A stretch of DNA of 64,000 bases from Cupriavidus gilardii. GTDB taxonomy: Bacteria > Pseudomonadota > Gammaproteobacteria > Burkholderiales > Burkholderiaceae. Shown here piece by piece: positions 54,466-63,496 of the stretch. Both the position numbers and the translations under genes were made by a program. Positions within the stretch are counted from its first letter, which is position 1; each line of letters opens with the position of its first letter. The DNA lies in contig NZ_VZOV01000011.1 of assembly GCF_008801915.1 (NCBI RefSeq), positions 100,286-164,285 on the forward strand, in the 5' to 3' direction. The notes beneath the pieces were generated by a model that saw nothing but the letters and a program-made list of their open reading frames with translations, made no database searches and was not told the origin of the DNA.

Positions 54466-56850
54466 TCAGGCGCCTTCGCCCTGGTTCGGCGCGCGCGAGG
54501 TCGGGCCCGGCGGCGGCAGCGTCTGCTCGAGCGGCAGCGGACCGGGCACCGGCCCATTGTTGCGCGGATCGACGAACGGCGCGGCCGGCGCGTCTGCGGG
54601 CGGCAGCACCGGCGTCTGCGTGTCGCGCATCATCATGTTCGGCGAGACGAAGCCCTGCTGCTCGCCGCGGATATAGCCGTAACGGTCCTGCGTGATGCGG
54701 TCGGTGGCGCCGGAGGTGCGCATCACGTAGGGGCGCAGGAACACCAGCAGATTGGTCTTCGCGCGCGACTTGTTCTCGTAGCGGAACAGCCCGCCGATCC
54801 ACGGCAGGTCGCCCAGGCCCGGCACCTTCTGCACGCCGTCGCCGTAGTTGTCCTCGATCAGGCCGCCCAGCACGATGATCTGGCCGTCGTTGACCAGCAC
54901 ATTGGTCTCGATCGAACGGACATTGGTGGTCGGGCCCTGGATCAGGTTGGTGGTGCCCGGCACCACCGACGACGACTCCTGGTAGATCTGCAGCTTGACC
55001 AGGCCGCCATCGGTGATCTGCGGCTTGACCCGCAGCGTGATGCCGACATCCTTGCGGTCGAACGTATTGAACGGCGTGCCGCCGCCGACCGCGTTGTTCT
55101 GCGCGTAAGAGCCGGTGGTGATCGGAATGTTCTGGCCGATCAGGATCTTGGCTTCCTCGTTCTCCAGCGTGATCAGGTTCGGCGTCGACAGCAGGTTGAC
55201 GCTGCCCTGGCTGCCCAGCGCGCGCAGCAGCGCACCGAGGCCCAGCGCGCGGTTGACCACGCCCAGGTTCAGGCCGCCGATGTCGGGCACCAGCCCGGCC
55301 GCCCGCTCGATCCCCGCGGCGCCGTTCTGCGAGATGTCGTAGACCGCGCCGCTCAGGTTGATGATGTTGCTGCCGCCGGTGCCGAAGTTGGTGCCGGCGA
55401 AGAAGTTGTTGTTGCCGCCCGCCGAACTGAGGATGCCTTGCCACTGGATGCCGAGCTCGGCCGCCTGCGTCGAGGTCACCTCGACGATCATCGACTCGAT
55501 GTAGACCTGCGCGCGGCGCGCGTCGAGGTCGTCGATCACCGCGCGCAGGCTGCGGTAGACCGCTTCGCTGGCGGTGATGATCAGCGAGTTGGTCGACGGA
55601 TCGGCCTGGATGATGCCGCCGGTGGTCGGAATCTGGTTCGGCGCGAACGAGGCGGAGAAGGCCGAGCCGGTTCCGCCCGTGCCGCCGCCGAAGCCGCCGC
55701 CGGTGCTGCCGGTGCGGCCGTAGCCGCCCATGCCGGTCGTGCCGCCGGTGAACTGGCCGGTCGGCGCGGCGATGTTCTGCGCGCCGGCCATGCCCGCCGC
55801 GCCACCGGCGGCGCCGGCGATCCCGCCGATGCCGCCCTGGCCCTGCTGGGCGACGTTGAAGCTGGCATCGGCCGCGACGATCGCGCGCAGCGTCGGCGCC
55901 AGCTTGACCGCATCGGCGTTCTTCAGCGGCACCACCCAGATGTTGCCCGGGCGCGCGTGCGGCTGGTCCAGCTTCTCGATCAGCTGGCGCGCCTGCTGCA
56001 GGCGCGCGCGGCTGGTCGCGCGCACCAGCAGCGCGTTGCTGCGCGGCTCGGCGACGACCGAGGTGCGCAGGCTGGCATCGACCGCCGGACCGGCCGCGCC
56101 GCCCGGCGCGCCGCCGGCCGCGCCCGGGTCGAGCAGGCGCTGCAGCACCACCGCGGCATCGCTGGCGATCGCGTATTTCAGCGGGATCAGCTCGACCTCG
56201 CCCGACGCGGGCGCGTCGATTGCCGCGATGATCCGGCCGATGCGCCGCAGGTTGTCCGCGTAGTCGGTGATCACCAGCGTGTTGTTGGCCGGATAGGCCG
56301 TGATCGTGTTGTTCGGCGCGATCATCGGGCGCAGCACCGGCACCAGCGCGTTGGCCGACTCGTAGTTCAGCCGGAACACCTGCGTCACGACCTGGCCGCC
56401 GCGGCTGGCGCCGGCGCCGACCACGGTCGGCGAGCCCTGCAGCTTGGCGTCGGCCTCGGGCACGACCTTGGTGAAGCCGTTGGCCTCGACCATCGCATAG
56501 CCCTGCATCCGCAGCACCGAGCCCAGCGTTTCCAGCGCCTGCGCCCGCGACACCGGCGCCTCGGTGACCAGATTGACGGTGCCCTTGACGCGCGGGTCGA
56601 TCACGAAGTTCTTGCCGGTGGCCTGGCCCACCGCGCGCACGACCGCTTCCAGGTCGGCGTTGACGAAATTGAGCACGACCTCGTCGCGGTTGCGCGGCGT
56701 AATGTCGGGCGGGGCCGGCACGGCGGGGCTCGCCTGTCCGGGTGCCTGCGCCCAGAGCGGGGCCGGCGCCATCAGCGACAGGGCGCACAGCGCCGTGACG
56801 GCGCGCGCGCAGGCGGTGGGCAGGATGGGGCGTCGGTCTGTTGTCGTCAT
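54466..56850 (-). CDS. gspD: type II secretion outer-membrane secretin GspD
   Basis: 794 aa. Signal peptide ends near 'PLWAQA' (residue 35); N0 domain ('VVLNFVNADLEAVVRAVGQA'), N1-N3 repeats ('NTITAYPANNTLVITDYADN', 'VIPLKNADAVKLAPTLRAIV'), a Gly/Ala-rich insert within N3 (about residues 335-410), and the secretin barrel ('LSTPNLITLENEEAKILIGQ', 'VLVNDGQIIVLGGLIEDN', 'VPGLGDLPWIGGLFR'). Forms the outer-membrane pore. No pilotin gene or lipobox seen. 28 bases before gspE. Confidence 0.97.
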   Translation of the reverse strand: MTTTDRRPILPTACARAVTALCALSLMAPAPLWAQAPGQASPAVPAPPDITPRNRDEVVLNFVNADLEAVVRAVGQATGKNFVIDPRVKGTVNLVTEAPVSRAQALETLGSVLRMQGYAMVEANGFTKVVPEADAKLQGSPTVVGAGASRGGQVVTQVFRLNYESANALVPVLRPMIAPNNTITAYPANNTLVITDYADNLRRIGRIIAAIDAPASGEVELIPLKYAIASDAAVVLQRLLDPGAAGGAPGGAAGPAVDASLRTSVVAEPRSNALLVRATSRARLQQARQLIEKLDQPHARPGNIWVVPLKNADAVKLAPTLRAIVAADASFNVAQQGQGGIGGIAGAAGGAAGMAGAQNIAAPTGQFTGGTTGMGGYGRTGSTGGGFGGGTGGTGSAFSASFAPNQIPTTGGIIQADPSTNSLIITASEAVYRSLRAVIDDLDARRAQVYIESMIVEVTSTQAAELGIQWQGILSSAGGNNNFFAGTNFGTGGSNIINLSGAVYDISQNGAAGIERAAGLVPDIGGLNLGVVNRALGLGALLRALGSQGSVNLLSTPNLITLENEEAKILIGQNIPITTGSYAQNNAVGGGTPFNTFDRKDVGITLRVKPQITDGGLVKLQIYQESSSVVPGTTNLIQGPTTNVRSIETNVLVNDGQIIVLGGLIEDNYGDGVQKVPGLGDLPWIGGLFRYENKSRAKTNLLVFLRPYVMRTSGATDRITQDRYGYIRGEQQGFVSPNMMMRDTQTPVLPPADAPAAPFVDPRNNGPVPGPLPLEQTLPPPGPTSRAPNQGEGA

Positions 56851-56926
56851 AAGCGTCGGTTGGTTGCGCGGCCCGGTGCCTGGCGCGGTGCCTGGCGTCG
56901 TGCCAAGCGTCGTGCCTTGCGCCGGA

Positions 56927-57757
56927 TCAGAAGCGCAGCCTGGTCACATTGTTCTCACGTCTTCCCAGCAGGCTCAATAGGGAGGCCAACTGATTGGCGG
57001 CGTCGGGGTCCGCGTGGGCGGTGCCCTCGAAGCGTGCCTGACGGCCCAGCGGTCCGCTGCCTTCCAGGTGCAGCGGCCCCGCCACGGTCGAGAGCCGCAG
57101 CATGCCGGTGGGGCCGGTCCAGTCGATCTCGGCGCGGTAGCTGCCGAGCGGCCGCAGCCGGCTGACGGCCGATGATACTTGGTCGATGCGAAGCGTCAGG
57201 TGGCCGTACAGTCGGGCCGGCCGGCCGCCGCTGCCCGCGTCCGCGCGGAAACGGCCCTCCAGCGCGCTCCAGTCCAGCCGCATCGCGCCGTCCGGGCGCA
57301 GCGTGTTGAACGGCGCGCCGATCCCTTCGAGCAGCGAGGCCGGCAGCCGCAGCGATCCGGACTGGGCGCGCCAGCCGGACGGCGTCACCGTGACCGCGAC
57401 CGGCGCCGGCATCGCCTCGGTGTGCTGGGCGACCAGCCGCAGCGAGCCGGTCAGCAGCGGCCAGAACGCGACCTGCCACTGCAGGCGGCCGGGCAGCACC
57501 GTGGCGGTGCGGCTGCCGGCGCCGGCGGACAACGCCAGCGTGGCGCTGCCGCGCCACAGCGAGCCGGCGGCATCGGCCAGCAGTACGCGGCCCTCGGTGC
57601 GGCTGGCGACCGCGTCGGCGATCCAGGCGGCCGGCAGCGCGGCAATCATCGTGACCACGACCGTGGCCAGGCCCAGCAGCGTCCAGCGCAGCAGGCCACG
57701 GCGGCGGGCGGGCCGCGGCTCGCGTCGCCGCAGGCGCAGCGCTTCCAGCCGCGCCAT
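56927..57757 (-). CDS. gspN: type II secretion protein GspN
   Basis: 276 aa from ATG 57757, overlapping the gspM stop by one base (ATGA). A basic start, one transmembrane helix ('LLRWTLLGLATVVVTMIAAL') and a periplasmic domain with the GspN pattern 'EGRVLLADAAGSLWRGSATL' and 'WQVAFWPLLTGSLRLVAQH'. Present only in some systems; accessory inner-membrane protein. Confidence 0.92.
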   Translation of the reverse strand: MARLEALRLRRREPRPARRRGLLRWTLLGLATVVVTMIAALPAAWIADAVASRTEGRVLLADAAGSLWRGSATLALSAGAGSRTATVLPGRLQWQVAFWPLLTGSLRLVAQHTEAMPAPVAVTVTPSGWRAQSGSLRLPASLLEGIGAPFNTLRPDGAMRLDWSALEGRFRADAGSGGRPARLYGHLTLRIDQVSSAVSRLRPLGSYRAEIDWTGPTGMLRLSTVAGPLHLEGSGPLGRQARFEGTAHADPDAANQLASLLSLLGRRENNVTRLRF

Positions 57758-58341
57758 CAGCCGCGTCCGCCCGGACGCTCGGGGCCGGCCCCGGGTCCCT
57801 GCAAGGTGGCGGTGACGTTGACGATGGCGGTGGCGCCGACGTAGACGATGCGCGCGTCGGTGACCTTCAGGCGCTGCTGCTGCCGCACGTCCGACAGCCA
57901 GGCCGCCACCGCGCCGAACGGCACCTTGTCGAGCTGCACCTGGATCGTGTTGTCGCCGGTCGGTGCGACGCGGCTGGGGCTCAGGCCGTGCTGGGCGAGG
58001 CCGTCGCGCAGCGCCTGCACCAGCGCCTCGCCACGCAGTGCCGGCGCAGGGCTGGCCGACAGGCCGCGCGCCTCCTGCGCCAGCGTTTCCATCTCGGCCA
58101 GCTGGGCGCGCAGTTCGGGCAGGCTCTTCTGCAGCCGCTCGCGGCCTTCGGCGGCGGGCTCCCACAGCACGCTGTAGCCGATCGTCAGCGCCAGCAGCGC
58201 GCCGCCGACCGCCAGCAGCGTCTGCTCGCGCGGATTGCGCGCGGTCCAGAAGGCCTCGGCCTGTTCGCGCCAGCGTGCCGGTATGCGCGGACGCAGCTTG
58301 CCGAGCTTCGCCGCCAGGCCGGCGGAGGTGGTGGCGCGCAT
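57757..58341 (-). CDS. gspM: type II secretion protein GspM
   Basis: 194 aa from ATG 58341, overlapping gspL by one base. Basic cytoplasmic start, transmembrane helix 'TLLAVGGALLALTIGYSVLW', then a coiled stretch and the ferredoxin-like domain ('PSRVAPTGDNTIQVQLDKVP', 'LKVTDARIVYVG'). Partners GspL to link the ATPase to the membrane platform. Confidence 0.94.
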   Translation of the reverse strand: MRATTSAGLAAKLGKLRPRIPARWREQAEAFWTARNPREQTLLAVGGALLALTIGYSVLWEPAAEGRERLQKSLPELRAQLAEMETLAQEARGLSASPAPALRGEALVQALRDGLAQHGLSPSRVAPTGDNTIQVQLDKVPFGAVAAWLSDVRQQQRLKVTDARIVYVGATAIVNVTATLQGPGAGPERPGGRG

Positions 58342-59807
58342 CACGACAGCGCTCCGGGCTTGATGATCCAGCGCGAGCCGGCGGGCGCGGGGCCGCCGCC
58401 GGAACGGGCGGGTTCGGCCGGCGCGCGGTCTTCTTCCATCGACAGGCCGGCCTGGCGCGCGGCCTGGCGCAGCGCATTGGTGTCGGTGCCGGGCTTGAGC
58501 GTCGCGTGCAGGGTCTTGCCGCGGTATTCGAGCGCCAGCAGCGCGTCCGGCGGCAGCTGACGGCCGGCCTGGGCGAAGCGGTCGGCCAGCGGCAGGAAGT
58601 CGTCGGGCGTGCTGCGGCCGCTGGCCAGGCGCAGCTGCTCGACCTGGCGGCGCATCTGCAGCGGCGGATCGACCACCACCGGCATGCGCGGGAAGGCGCT
58701 GCGCAGCAGCTGGGTCTGGGCCTGCTGCAGCCGTGCCTGCTCGCCGCGCAGCATCAGCCAGTGGATGTTCAGCGCGGCCAGGTGGACGAGCAGCAGCGCG
58801 GCGGCCAGCGCCAGCGGCGCGCGCCACGCGCGCAGGTTCCAGCGGTCGGCGCGGCCCTGCGCGAAGTCGAACTGCGCCAGATCGAGCGCGCTCTCGCGCA
58901 GCGCGGCTTGCGCTCCCTCGATCCAGACCGGCCAGCCGAGCGGGCGTACCGAGTTCAGCGTCGGCAGCGCCGCGGCCTTGCGGTCGGCGTACCAGACGCC
59001 TGCCGGCGCCAGCGCCTGCCAGGCGGCCAGTGCGTCGTCGCCGAGCAGCAGGCCGTAGCCCTGATAGCGGTCGGTGCGCACGGTCAGCTGCCAGACCGGC
59101 GCGGCCTGGCCGGTGTCCGCCTCCCCGTCCAGCAGCGGGGCCGCGGCGGCCAGCGCGCTGGAGGCGGCCTCGAGCGCCAATGTGGCGGGCGGCTCCGACG
59201 GCTCGGACGGGGCGGCCGGTTCGGGCGCCGCGGCGGGACCGGCGGGGCTCGATGCGTGCGCGGCGGCGGCCTGGTCCGCCGCCGGCAGCAGCGGCAGGCA
59301 GAACTGTGCGGCGAGCAGATGGCGGCGGCGATGGCGGTGCTCGGCGAAGGCGTCGAGCACCGCGCGCAGCCAGGCGCGCTCGGTCACCATCAGCAGGCGG
59401 CGGCGCGGACCGCGCGCCGCGGCGGCCGCACTGCTGGCATCGGCAGCGGCTTGCGGGGCCTCCGGCCCGACCGCGATATGGCAGGCCTGGGCATCGGCTG
59501 CCAGCGAATCCTCGACCAGGTTCGGCAGCGCCAGCTTGAGCCGGTTCGGCGCCAGCGGCGGCACCGCGGCGGTGGTCACCAGCACGTCGGCGGCGGCGAC
59601 GATCAGCACCAGCCGGTCGGCCGCCGGCAGCTCGGCGATCGGCGCCTGGCCCTCGCGCAGCAGATGGCCCGCGGCGGGCGCACGCTCGCGCCGGCCCTGG
59701 GCGGCGACGGCATCGCGCACCAGCGCGAACGGCATCGCCCCGAAGCGCCAGGGCTGCGGTTGATCGTGGGGGCGATGCGGCAGGCGGACGAACAGGGTGG
59801 TGCTCAA
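58341..59807 (-). CDS. gspL: type II secretion protein GspL
   Basis: 488 aa from TTG 59807: AAGGAAACC lies just upstream and this start yields the family N-terminus 'STTLFVRLPHRPHDQPQPWR'; the ATG-initiated longer frame (59981) adds 58 Arg/Pro-rich residues and looks untranslated. Cytoplasmic actin-like domain to about residue 310 interrupted by an Ala/Pro/Glu-rich loop, one transmembrane helix ('LALAAALLLVHLAALNIHWL') and a periplasmic ferredoxin-like end. Recruits GspE to the membrane. Confidence 0.92.
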   Translation of the reverse strand: MSTTLFVRLPHRPHDQPQPWRFGAMPFALVRDAVAAQGRRERAPAAGHLLREGQAPIAELPAADRLVLIVAAADVLVTTAAVPPLAPNRLKLALPNLVEDSLAADAQACHIAVGPEAPQAAADASSAAAAARGPRRRLLMVTERAWLRAVLDAFAEHRHRRRHLLAAQFCLPLLPAADQAAAAHASSPAGPAAAPEPAAPSEPSEPPATLALEAASSALAAAAPLLDGEADTGQAAPVWQLTVRTDRYQGYGLLLGDDALAAWQALAPAGVWYADRKAAALPTLNSVRPLGWPVWIEGAQAALRESALDLAQFDFAQGRADRWNLRAWRAPLALAAALLLVHLAALNIHWLMLRGEQARLQQAQTQLLRSAFPRMPVVVDPPLQMRRQVEQLRLASGRSTPDDFLPLADRFAQAGRQLPPDALLALEYRGKTLHATLKPGTDTNALRQAARQAGLSMEEDRAPAEPARSGGGPAPAGSRWIIKPGALS

Positions 59808-60102
59808 GGTTTCCTTGGGACTGCGCGGCAGTAAAGATGGATGGCGGAATCGTCGACGGCGTGGCGGCGCGTCTGCAATCTGGCCCGGTTCCATGCCAGG
59901 GCTTGGTCCGGCCCGGTCTCGGCTGTGCCGGCAGCGATCGCCGTTTGCATAGCCGGGTGCCGGTAAATGCCTTTCCGCCAAGGCATCAGCATACCTTGCC
60001 TTTGTGGCGGATTCGCGTCAACCGTTTCGGGGACGTGCGGCAGGCCGCGGTGCGGGCGGTTTGCGCGTTCGCGGCGGGCGGCGGCGATCGGCATCCCATC
60101 CA
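59808..60102. promoter_or_regulatory. gap inside the gsp operon with a hairpin
   Basis: 295 bases separate gspK from gspL in an otherwise tightly packed operon. ATGCCTT (59967-59973) and AAGGCAT (59980-59986) form a perfect 7-bp stem with a 6-base loop. It could be an internal processing or attenuation site or mark a lost gene remnant; no reading frame here looks like a Gsp protein. Confidence 0.4.
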
Positions 60103-61131
60103 TCAGCGCAGCTCCGGCATCCGCTCGAGGTCGCGGGTCCAGACCACCTGGGTCGCCTGGGCGCTGCCCAGGATCGCCGCGCGCCGAACCAGCGAGACCT
60201 GCATCCGCACCGCCCGCTCGTGGCGGATCAGCCCGTAGATCAGGAAGTAGTGCGAGCGCGTCTCCAGCGCGGTGCCGACGCCGGCATCGGCCTGCGGCGC
60301 GATCGCGCGCAGCTGGGTCTGCAGGTCGCCGACGTTGTTGAAATAGGCTCGGTCGCGCTGGCGTACCAGTTCGCGGGCGCGATCGAGCGGCAGCTTGTCG
60401 ATGACCGCGGCCAGCACCTCGGGATCGGCGGTGTTGGCGTTGACCGGCGTGCGGTCGGGCAGCAGGTCGACGAAGGGTTCGAGCACCGGCAGCATGTCGG
60501 GCTCGTAGCCGGGGATGGCCATCAGGTCGGCCAGGCTGTCGGGCGGCCGCGGCGCGGCGCGGCCGGCGCCGGCCCGCTCCGCCTCGAGCAGATAGCGCGC
60601 GGTCGCCTCGGCCAGCCCCTGGTTCAGCCCCAGCACGCGCAGCAGGCGCCGATAGGCCGCGAGCCCGGCCGGGTCGATGGTCACCGAGATGCCGCCGTTG
60701 GCGCCCGCGCTGGTGGTGACCAGGTTGCGCAGATTGAAGCGGGCCTGTGCATCGAGGATGCGGCCGGACAGGAACGAGGTTTCGCCGGCGCGGTCGGTGC
60801 GCAGCGCGGCGCCGAGGAAGTCCGACAGCCGCGTCTCGGCGATCGGCACCGCCCACGGCTCGCCGAGATGGTCGACGTTGGAGCGGCGCAGGTCGTCGCG
60901 CAGGATCAGCCGCGCCCAGTCGACCGCGGCGCGTTCGATCCAGGCGGCCTGGGCCACCAGCCGCTGGTTCTCGACCGAGCGGATCTGCACCTGCTGGCGC
61001 CACAGCAGACCGGACACGACGACGACCGCCAGCGTGACGATCAGCAGCGCGGTAACCACGGCGGCGCCGCGGTGGCGGCCGGCTCGCGGGCGCACGGAAG
61101 GGGCGCGGAAGGTGCCGTTCATCGCGCTCAT
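60103..61131 (-). CDS. gspK: type II secretion minor pseudopilin GspK
   Basis: 342 aa from ATG 61131, overlapping the gspJ stop (ATGA). Class III leader 'RHRGAAVVTALLIVTLAVVV' lacks the usual Glu5, as is normal for GspK. Large alpha-domain with 'VENQRLVAQAAWIERAAVDW', 'LPDRTPVNANTADPEVLAAV' and two cystatin-type helix-hairpin motifs. Caps the pseudopilus tip with GspI and GspJ. Confidence 0.95.
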   Translation of the reverse strand: MSAMNGTFRAPSVRPRAGRHRGAAVVTALLIVTLAVVVVSGLLWRQQVQIRSVENQRLVAQAAWIERAAVDWARLILRDDLRRSNVDHLGEPWAVPIAETRLSDFLGAALRTDRAGETSFLSGRILDAQARFNLRNLVTTSAGANGGISVTIDPAGLAAYRRLLRVLGLNQGLAEATARYLLEAERAGAGRAAPRPPDSLADLMAIPGYEPDMLPVLEPFVDLLPDRTPVNANTADPEVLAAVIDKLPLDRARELVRQRDRAYFNNVGDLQTQLRAIAPQADAGVGTALETRSHYFLIYGLIRHERAVRMQVSLVRRAAILGSAQATQVVWTRDLERMPELR

Positions 61132-61811
61132 TGCCCCGTCATGCACAGCTTGTCGAAGCGGCGCGGCGTGTCGCCGTCGCCCATCCGCGCCACCACCACC
61201 AGTTCGAGCCCGCGCAGCGCGCCGGCCGGCACGCCGATCTGCGCATTGCTGGCCGGTACCGCGCTGGCCGCCCCGATCCGCAGCGCCGCGCGCAGCTCGC
61301 CGCTGGTATCGCGCCAGCCGCCCGGCTCGACCCAGGCGCGCGCGGCCAGTCCCTCCGCGTTCGGCACCAGCGGCCGCACCAGCTCGCCGCCGCCGCCGGG
61401 CTGCCGCAGCGCGATCAGCGCCGCCTGCACCCCCTGGCGGTTGTCCAGCGGCGGCGAGGCGGCGCGCACCACGGCGCCGTTCTCGACGCGGTATGCGACC
61501 ACCTGCCACGCACCGGGCAGTCCCGGCTCGCGGCGATCGCGCACCAGCAGCAGCCGGCCGTCCTCGAGCTCGACCGGGCTCTGCTGCAGCGCCTCGGGGC
61601 GGGCCAGGTTCTCGCAATCGGTCTGGAACTGGCCGTACAGCAGCTTCAGCGCGTCGAGCCGCTGGTCGTGGTCGACCAGGCGTTCGCGGCCGCGCGTCAT
61701 CGCGTCCAGACCCCGCCAGCCCATCACGGCCATCACCGCCAGCAGCGTGATGGCGACCAGCATCTCGATCAGCGTGAAGCCACGCGCCTCAGAGCAGGTT
61801 GCGCGTTTCAT
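61128..61811 (-). CDS. gspJ: type II secretion minor pseudopilin GspJ
   Basis: 227 aa. Prepilin leader cut before Phe in 'EARGFTLIEMLVAITLLAVM' with Glu5 present. Globular part has 'LLYGQFQTDCENLARP' and the beta-rich C-terminal domain. Overlaps gspI at its 5' end by 23 bases and gspK at its 3' end. Confidence 0.95.
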   Translation of the reverse strand: MKRATCSEARGFTLIEMLVAITLLAVMAVMGWRGLDAMTRGRERLVDHDQRLDALKLLYGQFQTDCENLARPEALQQSPVELEDGRLLLVRDRREPGLPGAWQVVAYRVENGAVVRAASPPLDNRQGVQAALIALRQPGGGGELVRPLVPNAEGLAARAWVEPGGWRDTSGELRAALRIGAASAVPASNAQIGVPAGALRGLELVVVARMGDGDTPRRFDKLCMTGQ

Positions 61812-62217
61812 TGGGAACGATGGTGACCAGCCAGGCGAGCCGCACCGAGCGGTCTTCGGCGGACGGGTAGACCGCGATTTCGACGCGGCGGAAGGCGGGG
61901 TTCGGGGTCGGCGCGACGGTCTGCTCGCAATAGAGCGCGATGCCGCCCTGCGGGCAGGGCGCGCCGCGCGTGCCGGGTTCGGGCCAGGTCTTGGTCAGGC
62001 GCAGCGCGACCAGCTGGTTGTCGGCGCTCCAGCCGGCCAGCATGCGCTGCTGCAGCGAGCCGCCGGCCTCGATCATCGAGCCCATCGCCCGCATCGCGGC
62101 GGTCAGCGCGACCGCCAGGATCGTCAGCGCGACCAGTACCTCGATCAGCGTGAAGCCGCGCGGGCGGCGGCCGGGCGTTCCCGCACGAGGGAGGCGGGCG
62201 CGGCGGTGCGGAATCAT
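61789..62217 (-). CDS. gspI: type II secretion minor pseudopilin GspI
   Basis: 142 aa from ATG 62217, which overlaps the gspH stop (ATGA). Leader 'RPRGFTLIEVLVALTILAVA' with Glu5; then the GspI pattern 'DNQLVALRLTKTWPEPGTR' and a small beta-domain 'RRVEIAVYPSAEDRSVRLA'. Part of the tip complex. Confidence 0.95.
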   Translation of the reverse strand: MIPHRRARLPRAGTPGRRPRGFTLIEVLVALTILAVALTAAMRAMGSMIEAGGSLQQRMLAGWSADNQLVALRLTKTWPEPGTRGAPCPQGGIALYCEQTVAPTPNPAFRRVEIAVYPSAEDRSVRLAWLVTIVPNETRNLL

Positions 62218-62726
62218 TGCGCGCTGGCGAAATAGCGGCCGGTGCCGTCGCCGGTCACCTCGACGCGGACATTGCCGCGTACCAGCACCAGCTGCCGCGG
62301 GGCGTCGATCCATTCGCGGCCGAACACCAGCCGCGCGCCGCCCTGGCCGGCGGCGCCGGCGGTCACCGCGACCTGGTCCAGCGGCAGCCGCCACTGGCCC
62401 GGCGCGAAGACGTCGTCGAGCAGCGGCATCCAGCCCGACGGCGTCGCCTCGAGGAAGCGCCAGCCCTGCGGGTCGGCTTCCCAGGCCAGCGGCCGGGCGC
62501 GCAGCTGCGCCTCTTCCTGCGCCAGTTCGAACAGGCGGGCGACCTTCTGGCCGTCGTCGAGGATGCGGCCGCGCTCATTGGGCGTGGCGTTGATCGCCAC
62601 CATCGACACCACGATGCCGGCCAGCACCATCACGACCAGCAGCTCGAGCAGCGTGAAGCCGCGTGACCGTCTGCGCGACGGGGGCGCGGCATGCGAGCGT
62701 TGGGTGCGGTGCGGGCCGGTGGCCAT
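62214..62726 (-). CDS. gspH: type II secretion pseudopilin GspH
   Basis: 170 aa. Leader 'RSRGFTLLELLVVMVLAGIV' with Glu5, 'DDGQKVARLFELAQEEAQLR' helix and a beta-sandwich C-domain. It links the tip to the GspG shaft. It starts 33 bases past gspG. Confidence 0.94.
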   Translation of the reverse strand: MATGPHRTQRSHAAPPSRRRSRGFTLLELLVVMVLAGIVVSMVAINATPNERGRILDDGQKVARLFELAQEEAQLRARPLAWEADPQGWRFLEATPSGWMPLLDDVFAPGQWRLPLDQVAVTAGAAGQGGARLVFGREWIDAPRQLVLVRGNVRVEVTGDGTGRYFASAQ

Positions 62727-62759
62727 GATGAAGACGGGCGTCGGCCGGCGGCGGGACCG

Positions 62760-63245
62760 TCAGTCCCAGTTGCCGATATCGGCGTCGTTGCCATTGCCGC
62801 CGGCCTGGCCGTCGGCGCCGAAGCTGAACACGTCGATCTCGCCGCGCACGCCCGGGTTCAGGTACTGGTACGGCTGGCCCCACGGATCGCGCGGCAGCTT
62901 TTCCAGATAGCCGCCGCCCTTCCAGTTGTTGGGGATCGGCTCGGTGGTCGGGCGGGTGACCAGCGCCGCCAGTCCCTGCTCGGTGGTCGGATAGCGGCTG
63001 TTGTCGAGGCGGTACAGCTTCAGCGCCTGCATGATCGACGAAATGTCCTGGCGCGCCGCGACGATGCGCGCTTCGTCCGGGCGGCTCATGATCTTGGGCA
63101 CGACCAGTGCCGCCAGCACGCCAAGAATCACGATCACCACCATGATCTCGATCAGCGTGAAGCCGGCACGGCGGCGGCGCAGGCGGGCGGCGCCGGATTG
63201 GCTGGTTCGGGCGAGGGCGGAGCGGGACGGAGTGTTTCTGCGCAT
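62760..63245 (-). CDS. gspG: type II secretion major pseudopilin GspG
   Basis: 161 aa from ATG 63245. Leader 'RRAGFTLIEIMVVIVILGVL' with Glu5; then the GspG core 'AARQDISSIMQALKLYRLDN', 'YPTTEQGLAALVTRP', 'GYLEKLPRDPWGQPYQYLNP' and the calcium-loop end. Main shaft subunit and first gene of the - strand operon. Cleavage and methylation need a PilD-type peptidase not encoded here. Confidence 0.97.
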   Translation of the reverse strand: MRRNTPSRSALARTSQSGAARLRRRRAGFTLIEIMVVIVILGVLAALVVPKIMSRPDEARIVAARQDISSIMQALKLYRLDNSRYPTTEQGLAALVTRPTTEPIPNNWKGGGYLEKLPRDPWGQPYQYLNPGVRGEIDVFSFGADGQAGGNGNDADIGNWD

Positions 63246-63496
63246 CGGGTTTTCAGGCCTAGGTTGTCGACGGAGTCGAAGCCGGCGCGGCGACCGCGTC
63301 GCGCACCGGTGGGATGGTCGTCCAGTATACCCGCGGCTTGTGACGCCTCGGTACCGGACAGGCACCGACATCGCCGCTGTCCTCGCGAGGGCGGCGGCCG
63401 TCATGCGGGCCGCAAGACAATCGACATGACGCTCTGTTACGCTTGCCGCCATCGACAACCTGCGGCGGCCCATCGCGGACCGCCCGACGCGATCTC

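Noticed and set aside
54346..57165. 939-aa open frame opposite gspD and gspN
   Set aside because: Antisense shadow of the secretin gene; no domain, Arg/Ala/His-rich composition.
58341..59981. Longer gspL starting at 59981
   Set aside because: The extra 58 residues are Arg/Pro-rich and unlike GspL, while TTG 59807 has a ribosome site and gives the expected N-terminus.
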